44,926 nt of DNA from Actinomycetota bacterium (GCA_016213665.1 JACQZX010000130.1:1-44926); one strand, 5' to 3'. Shown: positions 16,531 to 24,779, numbered from the stretch's first letter. Notes: generated from the sequence alone by a model not told the origin. Program-made: numbers and translations.

Positions 16531-17034
16531 ATGCGACGACTACTGTCGGCCCTGATCATGCTTGCGGGGTGTTCCGCGGGCTCCCACAAGGCGACCGTCG
16601 TCACCTCCGGCGGAACGCTCGTCGCCAATGCCACCCTTGAACGCGTTGTCGACGGTGACACGATCGAGGTACAGATCAATGGCGTCGAGGAGCGGGTGCG
16701 CCTAATCGGAATCGACACGCCGGAGACGAAGAAACCCGACAGCCCGATCGAGTGTTTCGGCCCGGAGGCATCAGCCTTCACAGAGTCGCTGCTCCCCGAA
16801 GGCACCGCGCTCTACCTGGAACGTGACGTCGAAGCCCGCGATTCCTTCGGGCGACTGCTCGCCTACGTGTACATCGCCGACACCGGAACGTTCGCGAATC
16901 TCGAGATCGTGCGGCAGGGCTACGCCCAACCGCTCACCATTGCGCCCAATGTTGCGCACAGCATTGAGTTCGTCGATGCCGCCCGGGCCGCCGAACGCGC
17001 CGACGCCGGGTTGTGGGCGCAATGCACCGGATAA
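16531..17034 (+). CDS. Secreted thermonuclease (SNase-like) lipoprotein
   Basis: The product is 167 aa. The signal sequence ends in a lipobox-like IMLAGC (Cys14), so the protein is likely anchored outside the membrane. The SNase OB-fold follows, with VVDGDT (Asp41), VRLIGIDTPE (Arg57, Asp62, Glu65) and FGRLLAYVY (Arg108). The spacing Arg-8-Glu-43-Arg fits the catalytic Arg35/Glu43/Arg87 of staphylococcal nuclease. The C-terminal GYAQPLTIAPNV and ARAAERADAGLW blocks are family-typical. It would degrade extracellular DNA or RNA with calcium. It is followed 10 bp later by the ChbG-like gene. Confidence 0.92.
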   Translation: MRRLLSALIMLAGCSAGSHKATVVTSGGTLVANATLERVVDGDTIEVQINGVEERVRLIGIDTPETKKPDSPIECFGPEASAFTESLLPEGTALYLERDVEARDSFGRLLAYVYIADTGTFANLEIVRQGYAQPLTIAPNVAHSIEFVDAARAAERADAGLWAQCTG

Positions 17035-17044
17035 TGTCGCCGCG

Positions 17045-17881
17045 ATGAGCACGCTTGCTGAACGCCTTGGTCATCGACCGGACGCTCGCTTGGTGATCAT
17101 TTCCTGCGATGATCTGGGCAGTTTCCACGCTGCCAACGAGGGCGTTCTCGGGGCCCTTCATCGGGGTGTTGCGACCTGCGCCAGTCTGATGGTGCCCGCG
17201 CCGTGGGCACGCGACGCGGCTCGGCGGTGTGCGGCCACCGACGACATCGGAGTGCACCTCACTCTCAACTGCGAATACGAGAGCTACCGATTCGGCCCGA
17301 TCACTCACGCTCCCTCATTGCTGTCGGGCGACGGGGGCTTCCCACGTGGGGTCGACGATCTCTGGAATCACGCCGACCCGGCGGAGGTGCTGCGCGAGTG
17401 TCGCGCGCAGATCGAACGAGCTGCCGCGTGGGGAATCGACGTTACCCACCTGGCACCACATCTGTCGGCGATCACCCTGCGCCCAGAGTTCTTCGACGTA
17501 TACCTCGAGCTTGCATGCCAGTTCCGGCTGCCGATCCGGCTGCCTTCCACGATCACCGCCGAGCAGGCCGGGTTCCCTTTCCGTGATCTCGCCGCAGCAG
17601 AAGGAGTCCTCTTCCCCGACTACTTCGATCACGACTGGCGGGCGGGCAGCAGAGCACGCGTGTACGACGCCGTGCGCGCCCTGCCGCCCGGCGTGACCGA
17701 AATTCACGTTCAACCGACAATCGACACGCCTGAACTACGCGCGATAACAGACGACGCCGCGTTGTTCATCGACGACTACGAACTGATCACCGCCGACAAC
17801 ACGCTCAACGAACTGCTCGCCGAGTCGAGAGCGATTCCGATTGGCTATCGAGCGCTCAGGGACGCGATGCGAGTCGGCTGA
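17045..17881 (+). CDS. ChbG/HpnK (YdjC-like) deacetylase
   Basis: The product is 278 aa from the ATG at 17045. YdjC-fold carbohydrate deacetylases bind a metal through an Asp and two His. Here these are SCDDLG (Asp22/Asp23), VHLTLNCE (His71) and THLAPHLSA (His135/His139). The usual Asp of the THxDSH motif is replaced by Ala137 while the metal-binding His139 is kept. The family includes chitooligosaccharide deacetylase ChbG and hopanoid-related HpnK. The real substrate is unknown. Its last 26 bases overlap the convergent SCP2-like gene. Confidence 0.85.
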   Translation: MSTLAERLGHRPDARLVIISCDDLGSFHAANEGVLGALHRGVATCASLMVPAPWARDAARRCAATDDIGVHLTLNCEYESYRFGPITHAPSLLSGDGGFPRGVDDLWNHADPAEVLRECRAQIERAAAWGIDVTHLAPHLSAITLRPEFFDVYLELACQFRLPIRLPSTITAEQAGFPFRDLAAAEGVLFPDYFDHDWRAGSRARVYDAVRALPPGVTEIHVQPTIDTPELRAITDDAALFIDDYELITADNTLNELLAESRAIPIGYRALRDAMRVG

Positions 17882-18083
17882 TCGCCGCCGACGCCGAGCC
17901 ATCGCGCAACACCTCGAGCAGTGGCCCGGTAGGGCCGGTGTTCTTCAGGCGTCCCTGCATGAACGCCACCGCCGGCCCCAACCCGACATCGGCGGCGGCA
18001 ATGCTGACCACCACGGATGCATCGTCGCTGCCCTCCACGGCCTCATCGTTCTTGCCGAATGCGACACGGAACTGCACGCTCAA
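17856..18083 (-). CDS. Small SCP2-like sterol-carrier domain protein
   Basis: A 75-aa protein whose middle, VSIAAADVGLGPAVAFMQGRLKNTG, matches the end of SCP2 domains (G-x-x-P-x-x-A-[FY]-M-Q-G-[KR]-L-K-x-x-G). It is shorter than the usual about 100 aa, with little of the N-terminal sheet. Translation probably begins at the TTG at 18083-18081, whose bases overlap the mca stop as TTGA, a 4-base overlap typical of coupled genes. SCP2 domains bind lipids or thioesters. The pairing with mca suggests co-expression but gives no direct function. Confidence 0.7.
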   Translation of the reverse strand: MSVQFRVAFGKNDEAVEGSDDASVVVSIAAADVGLGPAVAFMQGRLKNTGPTGPLLEVLRDGSASAAISRLASRP

Positions 18084-19006
18084 GTCGGCACCTTCAGCTC
18101 ACCATCGACGCCGGCGAAGATGTCGGACTCGATCGCTTCGGTTTGCGGCGCCCCTGTGATCGCACGGGCGAGAACCCAGTCTTCCCACGGATAGATATCG
18201 GCCAACTGATCGTCGGTGAGACCGAACCAGAACTTCTCGGTAGCGTCGACCTGAGTGGCGTGTGCCCGCAGCGCTCCACTGCGCGCCCACAGGAATTCGC
18301 GGACGTCGATGCGGGTCGTGATGCGATGATCGTTATCGGGGCGATCGAACCAACCGTCGTCGAAAGGCGACTCACCGTGATGGTGCAACAGGCCCTCGTG
18401 AACCGCCGTCAAGCGTGCTTTCGACCAGATCGTGTAGTACATCTTCTGCGGCTGCCAGGGTGCGCCCAGCTCCGGATACCAAGACGGGTCGCCGGCGCGT
18501 TCGAACGCCGGGCCGGAGATGTCGTGCACCTTGACGTGGTCGGGGTGCGGGTAACCGCTCTGGTCGTCGCCGTAGGTGATGATCACCTGCGGACGCTCGC
18601 TACGGATGATCGCCACCAATCGCCCGACAGCCTCATCGAGCTGTGCCATGTGGAAGCAGTCGGGATTCGCGTTGGCTTCGCTGTCGACCATACCGGAATC
18701 GCGGTAGCCCAGCATCACAACCTGGTCGTAGCCGATGATCGCCGCGGAACGCTCGAGCTCGAGGGGGCGCATCTTGGCCAACAGCAGCTTCTCCTCGGTC
18801 GGCGACAGTTCGTGAAACGGCTGACCTGGTTCGCGCAGTGCCGGATTCTGGAGATCACCCTCCTCGCCCCCGGTGCAACACACCAGCACGGTGCGCACAC
18901 CAGCGGCGTGGTACTTGGCTATCGTCGGCGCGCCCTTCGAGGCCTCGTCGTCGGGGTGAGCGTGCACCGTGAGGACGCAGAGCGGAGCGGAAGGATCAGC
19001 GTTCAC
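18080..19006 (-). CDS. mca: Mycothiol S-conjugate amidase
   Basis: This zinc hydrolase of the GlcNAc-PI deacetylase (LmbE) family cuts mycothiol conjugates to release mercapturic acids, so the cell can expel electrophiles and drugs. VHAHPDDEASKGA near the N terminus supplies the zinc ligands and the base. TGGEEGDLQNP and DDQSGYPHPDHVKVH are closer to Mca than to MshB. I take the GTG at 19006; another in-frame GTG at 19039 would add 11 residues and neither has a clear ribosome site. The C-terminal WEDWVLAR region is also Mca-like. It diverges from the PEBP lipoprotein gene and is coupled to the SCP2-like gene. Confidence 0.88.
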   Translation of the reverse strand: MNADPSAPLCVLTVHAHPDDEASKGAPTIAKYHAAGVRTVLVCCTGGEEGDLQNPALREPGQPFHELSPTEEKLLLAKMRPLELERSAAIIGYDQVVMLGYRDSGMVDSEANANPDCFHMAQLDEAVGRLVAIIRSERPQVIITYGDDQSGYPHPDHVKVHDISGPAFERAGDPSWYPELGAPWQPQKMYYTIWSKARLTAVHEGLLHHHGESPFDDGWFDRPDNDHRITTRIDVREFLWARSGALRAHATQVDATEKFWFGLTDDQLADIYPWEDWVLARAITGAPQTEAIESDIFAGVDGELKVPT

Positions 19007-19060
19007 GGCGAGCACGATACCGCGGCACCCCTTCGCCACCTTCCCGCGTAGGCTACGAAG

Positions 19061-19750
19061 GTGCGCCGCCTCCTGATTCTCACGTCTGCTTTGATCGTGC
19101 TGATCGCCGTCAGCAGTTGCCGCGACGACGGCCGCACACTGCGCGATCCCCCACCCGGGTTCCAGGGGGTCTCAATCTCCACGACCACGACGATCGAGCC
19201 CGGACTCGACCCAGGCGACGACGATTCCGGGTTCGACACGTTCGACACCACCGACACCTTCGACACGGGCGAGGCGGTCACAACCTTGTCGATCCCCTCT
19301 CTTGACGACACCGCAGCAGTGACGGCGCCGTGGCTCGACGGCGGGGCGATCGATCCGCGATTCTCGTGTGAGGGGTTGAATATCTCGCCGGCGCTGTCCT
19401 GGCCGGCCGCGCCGCTCGGTACCGCGGAAGTCGCCATCACGCTCGAGGATCTCGACGTGCCGACGTTCGTGCATTGGATCATCGCGGGCATCTCGCCCGA
19501 CACCGTGGCGCTGCCCGAAGGCGAGGTGCCGATCGGTGCCTACGAAGCGACAAACAGCCTCGGTGATATCGGCTATACCGGTCCCTGCCCGTCCGCCGGT
19601 GAAGAACACTTCTACGTGATCACGGTGCACTATCTGGGGGTTCCCAGCGGACTCCTCGACGGTGTCGCCGGTGCCGAGCTATTCGCCACAATCGCCACGG
19701 CTGAAGTGGAGACAGCCGAGGTCACAGGCACCTTCAGTCGCACCGATTGA
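19061..19750 (+). CDS. PEBP (YbhB/YbcL-type) lipoprotein
   Basis: The product is 229 aa from a GTG start. The signal peptide has a lipobox-like AVSSC (Cys20). A Thr/Asp-rich linker follows with short FDT repeats (FDTFDTTDTFDTG, about residues 58-70). The remainder is a phosphatidylethanolamine-binding-protein fold: GAIDPRFSCEGLNISPALSW, VHWIIAGI, YTGPCPSAGEEHFYVITVH. The anion pocket residues Asp/His are present. Bacterial PEBPs of this YbhB/YbcL type have no settled biochemical role. It diverges from mca. Confidence 0.88.
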   Translation: MRRLLILTSALIVLIAVSSCRDDGRTLRDPPPGFQGVSISTTTTIEPGLDPGDDDSGFDTFDTTDTFDTGEAVTTLSIPSLDDTAAVTAPWLDGGAIDPRFSCEGLNISPALSWPAAPLGTAEVAITLEDLDVPTFVHWIIAGISPDTVALPEGEVPIGAYEATNSLGDIGYTGPCPSAGEEHFYVITVHYLGVPSGLLDGVAGAELFATIATAEVETAEVTGTFSRTD

Positions 19751-19790
19751 AGGCCGATAACACCCGCTGAGAGGTAATCCCCGAAGAAGG

Positions 19791-21842
19791 ATGGCGGACA
19801 TCAACGAGTTGCTTCCCCAGCTGCCGATCGGCCTGTTCCAGGCTGATCGCGATGGCCGCGTTACCGCGGCCAACGATGCGTTTGCCGCGCTCGTGCAGGG
19901 GTCAGCCGTCACAATCGTCGGTGGGCCGCCTTGGGCCAGCGCCCATCCGGGCGACCGAGCGAGCGCCGAACTGGCATGGCGGCGGGGGGTCGACGCCGAC
20001 GAGGGCGTGGTGACGCTCGAGTTTCGTGTTTGGCAGGGCGAAGGCCGCATGACGTGGGTGCGCCTCGACGCCTTCCCGGAAGCCGATTCGATGGGGCGGC
20101 CGGCAAAGTTTGCCGGCACCGCCCTCGATCACACCGACATCATCGTTCGCCGCCAGTTGTTGGATCGCATGCTCACCATTGTCGGGGCATCCGAGGAGGC
20201 GGTGCTGGTTGTCGACCGCAACGGCGCCCCGGTGTACACCAACGAGGCAGCGCGCACCCTGTTCGGTGTCGCCGAGGAGATCGACCTCGTTCGCGACCCG
20301 GTCGCACGCGGAATGCTGCAGGCAATCCGAGATCAGGTGCCACGGGAAGTGATGATGGGTACCACATCGTCGTCGTGGATGGGCGAGGTCGGGTTCCGCA
20401 ATGCCGACGGCATGGAACGCACGCTCGACATCGAGGTACTGCTGCAGCGAACGGCCGACGGCGACATCGAGTACTGGGGCGGCGTAGCCCGCGACATCAC
20501 CTCCACCAAGCACCTGCAGAGCGAATTGCTGCGCCAAGCGAACCACGACCCGCTGACCGGGCTGCCCAATCGGTTGCTACTACTGCGCACCGCCGCGGAA
20601 GCGCTCGATCGCATTCGCGGCACGCGCGAGAACGTCGCCATTCTCTTCATGGATGTCGACCGGCTCAAGGACGTCAACGACACCGTTGGCCATGAAATCG
20701 GCGACGCGTTGCTGGCGCAGGTGGCACACCGCATTTCGCAGGCAACCCGTCCCTCCGATGTTGTCGCTCGCATCGGCGGCGACGAATTCGTGGTGCTGTG
20801 CGACGGCAACATCGATGAACACACGTCGCTCGATCTCGCCGACCGGATTCGCCACGGACTCAGTGGACGCATCATGGTGCACGGCATCGAGGTGGAACTG
20901 TCGGTGAGTACCGGCGTCGCGGTGGCGACGCCAGACCACATTCAAGGCCTCAGCAATCACGACGCAGCCAACGAACTGCTGCGCAACGCCGATATCGCGA
21001 TGTATCAGGCGAAGCGGCGAGGACGTTCGCGGAGCGAGTTGTACACCGATGCCATGCGAGCCGAGTCCCGGCACCACAAGGAGTTGTCGGGCGAACTAGA
21101 ACGCGCAATGGCGGCGAGCCAACTACGAATTGCGTATCAGCCGATCATCTCCACGCACAGCGGCCGCGTGGCCGGGGCAGAAGCGTTGCTGCGATGGGAC
21201 CATCCCGATCGCGGCACGATGCTGCCGGCCCAGTTCATGCATGTCGCCGAAGAGTCCGGGATCGTCGTGCCGATCGGGGAGTGGATGATCAACCAGGCCT
21301 GCCGCGACACGCGCGCCTGGCTCGACAACGGAATGGTCGACCGTGGCTTCACGATGCATATCAACGTCTCTGCCCGTCAACTCGCCGAAGGAACTTTCGT
21401 CGAACGTGTCCTCGCCATCCTTCGCCTGCTCGAGATGAATCCCCACCAGCTGACCCTCGACTTCGACGAGCAGACGCTCAACGACGCGCTAGTGGGCACA
21501 ATTCGTTCGTTGCAGGCATTGCGCCGCGCGGGGGTGCAGTTGGCCCTCGACAATTTCGGCACCGGAACCTCATCGCTGACGGCCCTGCGTACGTGCGAGG
21601 CCGACGTGCTGAAGCTCGACGGCACCATCGCCCGCACGCTGGGCAACAACGGAGACGACGACCCGATCGTGCGCGCCATTGTGCAGCTCGCGCATGCACT
21701 CGATATGCAGGTACTCGCCGAATGGGTGACGTCCGAAGACCAATTGCGCCGCCTGCGCGTGCTCGGCTGCGACCTCGTGCAAGGACATCTGCTTGGCGAG
21801 CCGACCGCCGCAGACGTGTTCGGCAGCCTGACCACCCGCTGA
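19791..21842 (+). CDS. PAS-PAS-GGDEF-EAL cyclic-di-GMP protein with degenerate EAL
   Basis: This 683-aa soluble protein carries two N-terminal PAS-like domains (about residues 5-110 and 125-245). A GGDEF domain follows, with NHDPLTGLPNR and intact GGDEF at 329-333. An I-site RPSD (320-323) lies five residues before it, so diguanylate cyclase activity with product inhibition is expected. The EAL domain begins GAEALLRW (Glu464). It differs at key catalytic positions: the usual ExxE reads DFDE (Asp557, Glu560), DDFG reads DNFG (Asn588), and EGVET reads EWVTS. Phosphodiesterase activity is therefore probably lost, and the domain may only bind c-di-GMP. No membrane segment is seen. Confidence 0.92.
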   Translation: MADINELLPQLPIGLFQADRDGRVTAANDAFAALVQGSAVTIVGGPPWASAHPGDRASAELAWRRGVDADEGVVTLEFRVWQGEGRMTWVRLDAFPEADSMGRPAKFAGTALDHTDIIVRRQLLDRMLTIVGASEEAVLVVDRNGAPVYTNEAARTLFGVAEEIDLVRDPVARGMLQAIRDQVPREVMMGTTSSSWMGEVGFRNADGMERTLDIEVLLQRTADGDIEYWGGVARDITSTKHLQSELLRQANHDPLTGLPNRLLLLRTAAEALDRIRGTRENVAILFMDVDRLKDVNDTVGHEIGDALLAQVAHRISQATRPSDVVARIGGDEFVVLCDGNIDEHTSLDLADRIRHGLSGRIMVHGIEVELSVSTGVAVATPDHIQGLSNHDAANELLRNADIAMYQAKRRGRSRSELYTDAMRAESRHHKELSGELERAMAASQLRIAYQPIISTHSGRVAGAEALLRWDHPDRGTMLPAQFMHVAEESGIVVPIGEWMINQACRDTRAWLDNGMVDRGFTMHINVSARQLAEGTFVERVLAILRLLEMNPHQLTLDFDEQTLNDALVGTIRSLQALRRAGVQLALDNFGTGTSSLTALRTCEADVLKLDGTIARTLGNNGDDDPIVRAIVQLAHALDMQVLAEWVTSEDQLRRLRVLGCDLVQGHLLGEPTAADVFGSLTTR

Positions 21843-21893
21843 GTCGCTTCCATCCACGAGCCTCCGTAAGATTGCCTCCATACAATTGACGAA

Positions 21894-22541
21894 GTGAACC
21901 AACAGCTCACCAACGTCGTCACGTTCGTGGTGCTCGGCTTCGTAGGATTTCGTCTGATCGACGGTCTTCGTCACTCGCGCAGCAGCCAAGGGCGCGCGCT
22001 CGCACGGCAGATTTTTCGGAACATCGGCTGGCGCCATGTGTGGCCGGTGCCTTTGGTTCTCTCCACCGTTGTCGCCGTGGCCACCGCGCTGATCGCGCTA
22101 CCGGGACTGTCTTGGGGTTGGTGGTCGGCGCTGGGCGGCGAGGGCAACCCGGTATTCGCCTCGACCGACGCGACAGTCGGCACCTTGTGGGAATGGCTGA
22201 TCCCGCTGTTCTTCATGGGCCTGCTGATCCCCGCGTTGCCGCTATTTGCGTTCGCGGAGGAGCGAGTCTTTCGCGCGGGGGCCGAGCGGTGGACGAACGG
22301 TCGGCGAGCGCTCAAGGTCGTTGAATTCGGGATGGTGCACGCGCTGATTGGGATACCTATCGGGGCAGCGCTCGCACTGTCGATCGGTGGCGGCTACTTC
22401 ATGTGGATCTACCTGAAGCGCTTTGCCAGTGTCGGGGACCAGCGGGAAGCGTTGGTGGAGTCGGCCACCGCGCACACGGTCTACAACGAACTGATCGTGG
22501 TGCTGTTGATCGTGGCATTTGCGCTCGACGCCATTCTCTGA
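21894..22541 (+). CDS. CPBP-type (CAAX/Abi) intramembrane protein
   Basis: This 215-aa protein has about five hydrophobic segments and starts at a GTG. Three motifs match the CPBP glutamic-protease family: EERVFR (EExxxR, Glu122/Glu123/Arg126), FGMVH (FxxxH, Phe145/His149) and HTVYN (HxxxN, His194/Asn198). Members process prenylated or other membrane substrates, and some protect against bacteriocins. The motifs are short, so I keep moderate confidence. A rhomboid gene follows 38 bp later, putting two intramembrane-protease-like proteins side by side. Confidence 0.7.
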   Translation: MNQQLTNVVTFVVLGFVGFRLIDGLRHSRSSQGRALARQIFRNIGWRHVWPVPLVLSTVVAVATALIALPGLSWGWWSALGGEGNPVFASTDATVGTLWEWLIPLFFMGLLIPALPLFAFAEERVFRAGAERWTNGRRALKVVEFGMVHALIGIPIGAALALSIGGGYFMWIYLKRFASVGDQREALVESATAHTVYNELIVVLLIVAFALDAIL

Positions 22542-22579
22542 ACCACTGCGGTCGCGGACGTGTAGATAGTGTTGCCGGA

Positions 22580-23452
22580 GTGTCGCTGCCCGAACCTCCC
22601 ACGACTCCCCACTGTTACCGTCACCCTGATCGCGAGGGCGGGCGCAATTGCACGCGGTGCGGCAAGCCCGCCTGTAGCGCCTGTCTGGTGCAGGCGGCCG
22701 TCGGCTCGCACTGCCTCGACTGCGCGAAGGCGGCCCGCCCCGACATCAAGTCGCGAGCGCAGATCTGGAATGCCAGGCAATTGACGCCGGTGACTACGGT
22801 GCTGATGGGTATCAGCATCGCAGTATTCCTGTGGATGGCGCTGAAGGACAGCGCAACTCTTCGCGGCAACGCCACCCAAGCTCATTTCGACCTGTCTCTG
22901 AACGCGATCCCGCTGAAGTTCGATCACGAGTGGTACCGCCTCATCACGTCCGGATTCGTTCACTTCGGCTTCATCCATCTCGCGTTCAACATGTTTGCGC
23001 TCTACCAGCTCGGCCAGTTGGTCGAGCGTGCCGTCCCCCACATCCAGTTCGCACTGCTCTACTTCGCGTCGCTGCTCGGTGGCTCGTTGGGCGTGCTGTT
23101 GGTCGAGGGCACAGGTCGCAGCCCAACCGCCGGTGCATCGGGTGCCGTGTTCGGTCTGCTCGGGGCCGCGGCGGTCGGATTGCATCGTCGGGGAATCAAC
23201 GTTTTCAGTACCGGCATCGGCACGGCACTGCTCTTGAACCTGTTCATCACGTTCAGCATCCCTGGAATCTCAATCGGTGGTCATCTCGGCGGACTTGTCG
23301 CCGGCGCGATCTGTGGTTACGTCATGCTTGCGCCGCGCGCGCACCAATCATCACGCTGGGTCGGCTACGCCGTGCCGGTCGCAGTCGGCGCTGTCTGTGT
23401 GGTCGCCAGCGTGATGTATGTCAACTCGCTCGACTTCAGCTCCCTTTTCTGA
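22580..23452 (+). CDS. Rhomboid family serine protease with N-terminal zinc finger
   Basis: The product is 290 aa from the GTG at 22580 (SLPEPPTTPH follows). The N terminus is a B-box-like zinc finger with Cys12/His15 and Cys24/Cys27/Cys32/Cys35/His44/Cys45/Cys48. The rhomboid core has HFGFIHLAFNMFAL (His/Asn), GASGAVFGL (nucleophile Ser187) and GGHLGG (His235), the complete Ser-His dyad, within six or so membrane helices. This architecture is common in actinobacteria. It would cut membrane proteins within the bilayer; the substrates are unknown. Confidence 0.93.
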   Translation: MSLPEPPTTPHCYRHPDREGGRNCTRCGKPACSACLVQAAVGSHCLDCAKAARPDIKSRAQIWNARQLTPVTTVLMGISIAVFLWMALKDSATLRGNATQAHFDLSLNAIPLKFDHEWYRLITSGFVHFGFIHLAFNMFALYQLGQLVERAVPHIQFALLYFASLLGGSLGVLLVEGTGRSPTAGASGAVFGLLGAAAVGLHRRGINVFSTGIGTALLLNLFITFSIPGISIGGHLGGLVAGAICGYVMLAPRAHQSSRWVGYAVPVAVGAVCVVASVMYVNSLDFSSLF

Positions 23453-23472
23453 CCGCCGGAGTCGTTGCTTCT

Positions 23473-23539
23473 GGGGCTGGAAAGTCCCGGGAACCGGGAC
23501 GATTCGGCCCCGGAAGCCGAGTTGGGACGATCTAGCCCC
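23473..23539. promoter_or_regulatory. Cluster of three GGGAC-N6-GCCCC palindromic sites (DosR/DevR-like)
   Basis: Site 1 (23473-23488) reads GGGGCTGGAAAGTCCC, i.e. GGGACTTTCCAGCCCC on the minus strand. Site 2 (23496-23511) is GGGACGATTCGGCCCC. Site 3 (23524-23539) is GGGACGATCTAGCCCC. Centres are 23 and 28 bp apart, and site 3 ends 52 bp before the ATG of the 58-aa gene. The half-sites recall the mycobacterial DosR box (GGGACT ... AGTCCC), though the spacer is longer here. The same bases also form an outer 10-bp inverted repeat (TTCTGGGGCT with AGCCCCAGAA), so an RNA structure is an alternative. Confidence 0.55.
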
Positions 23540-23591
23540 AGAATCCGTCCGACCGGGAAACCCTGCGACACCCTTTTGGCACTCTTGAGGC

Positions 23592-23768
23592 ATGACGACA
23601 ACCGTTGCCCCCGAGCAACTGGAGTTGCTCGCGATCGGCGAGCCACCACTCCAATTTCGCCTCGACAAACGCACTCGCGAGCGCGGGCTGGCCCACATCG
23701 CGGCCATCAAGGCACAACTGTCGGCCCTGGCGGTCGATCGCTGCCCGCCCGACCGCCGCGCAGCCTGA
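23592..23768 (+). CDS. Small hypothetical protein (58 aa)
   Basis: The ATG at 23592 opens a 58-codon frame beginning MTTTVAPEQLELLAIGEPP, then QFRLDKRTRERGLAHIAAIK and a helical, basic end. The central Arg/Lys-rich helix with LDKRTRERG suggests nucleic-acid or protein binding, but I do not know the family. The GAGG at 23587-23590 is too close to the ATG for a normal ribosome site, so leaderless translation is possible. Its stop directly abuts the stop of the convergent LLM oxidoreductase. The strongest argument for a real gene is the palindrome cluster placed at promoter distance upstream. Confidence 0.6.
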   Translation: MTTTVAPEQLELLAIGEPPLQFRLDKRTRERGLAHIAAIKAQLSALAVDRCPPDRRAA

Positions 23769-24779
23769 TTACGCGGCGGTGGGGGCGAGGGCGCGCACGG
23801 CGTCCGCGTGCTTGAGGTCGGGGTCCAGCGGCAGCAGGGCCAGTGAAGTGGTCGTCACGCCATTATCGAAGTAACGCGCGATAGTGGCGCGGCAGTGCGC
23901 GGGCGATCCGTGCACAACCAGCTGATCAACAACCTCGTCCGGGATCGCGGCCAGCGCCGCTTTGCGATCACCTGCTTTCCAGGCGTCCCACATCGGCTGC
24001 AACGCCGGACCCCGCCCCACCCACTGCTGGAACGCGGCGTATACCGGCACGTTCATATAAGCCGCGATTGCATACCGCGCGCCGGCACGTACGACGTCAG
24101 TGTTCTCGCTCGGGCAGCAGAAGATACGGGCGACCACCTCCTTGGTGACACCTCCCGCAGCGCCGCGCAACACCGCGCACACCTGCGGAACATCGTCGGG
24201 GCCGAGCCAATTGATGATCGCACCGTCGGCTTCTCGGGCTGCGAGCCGCAACATACCCTCGCGTAGTGCGGCTACCAGGATCGGTGGCTGCAGTTCTGGT
24301 CGCACCCCCAATCGAAACCCGTCGACCGAGAACGTGTCGTACTGCTTGGAGATCTTGTCGCCGGTCAGGGCGTCGCGCAGGAAGCGGACGACATCGCGCA
24401 CTTTCTTGTACGGGTCGACGAAGGGAATGCCGTTCCACCGCTGCACGATCACGTCGCTGCTGCTTCCGATACCGATTGCGAATCGCCCCGGCGCTGCGTC
24501 GGCAAGCGAGGCGACGCTCTGCGCGAAGCACGCCGGTGAACGCGTGTACGCGGGAATGATTGCTGTTCCCAAGCGCAACCGTGGCTCCCACGCTGCCGCC
24601 AGTGCGAGCGGAGTGAAGCCATCACCTCCGTCGCTCTCCGCCGACCAGATATCGGTGTAGCCGAGATCGGCGAGCTCGCCGAGCTTCTCGCGGTGGCTGT
24701 GTAACGGGCCCGGCAACGGCACCGTCATTCCCGGTCGCTTTGGCATCTCTGTTTGGATCGTCGTTGTCGGCTGCGTCAT
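23769..24779 (-). CDS. LLM-class (luciferase-like) F420-type oxidoreductase
   Basis: A 336-aa TIM-barrel protein of the bacterial luciferase-like superfamily. The ATG at 24779 (MTQPTTTIQTEMPKRPGMT) leads directly into the first strand; a longer reading upstream lies inside the divergent amidase. GYTDIWSAESDGGDGFTPLA, LGTAIIPAYTRSPACFAQSV and FAIGIGSSSDVIVQRWNGIPF are typical of F420-dependent actinobacterial members, whose cofactor assignment here is by resemblance. The C-terminal VVHGSPAHCRATIARYFDNG matches the family's end. The substrate is unknown. The 50-bp gap to the divergent amidase would hold both promoters. Confidence 0.88.
   Translation of the reverse strand: MTQPTTTIQTEMPKRPGMTVPLPGPLHSHREKLGELADLGYTDIWSAESDGGDGFTPLALAAAWEPRLRLGTAIIPAYTRSPACFAQSVASLADAAPGRFAIGIGSSSDVIVQRWNGIPFVDPYKKVRDVVRFLRDALTGDKISKQYDTFSVDGFRLGVRPELQPPILVAALREGMLRLAAREADGAIINWLGPDDVPQVCAVLRGAAGGVTKEVVARIFCCPSENTDVVRAGARYAIAAYMNVPVYAAFQQWVGRGPALQPMWDAWKAGDRKAALAAIPDEVVDQLVVHGSPAHCRATIARYFDNGVTTTSLALLPLDPDLKHADAVRALAPTAA

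Noticed and set aside
15152-16531. Long minus-strand open frame (459 codons) opposite the S9 peptidase
   Set aside because: It is a complement frame of a clear enzyme in a GC-rich genome; composition is His/Arg/Asp-rich with no domain.
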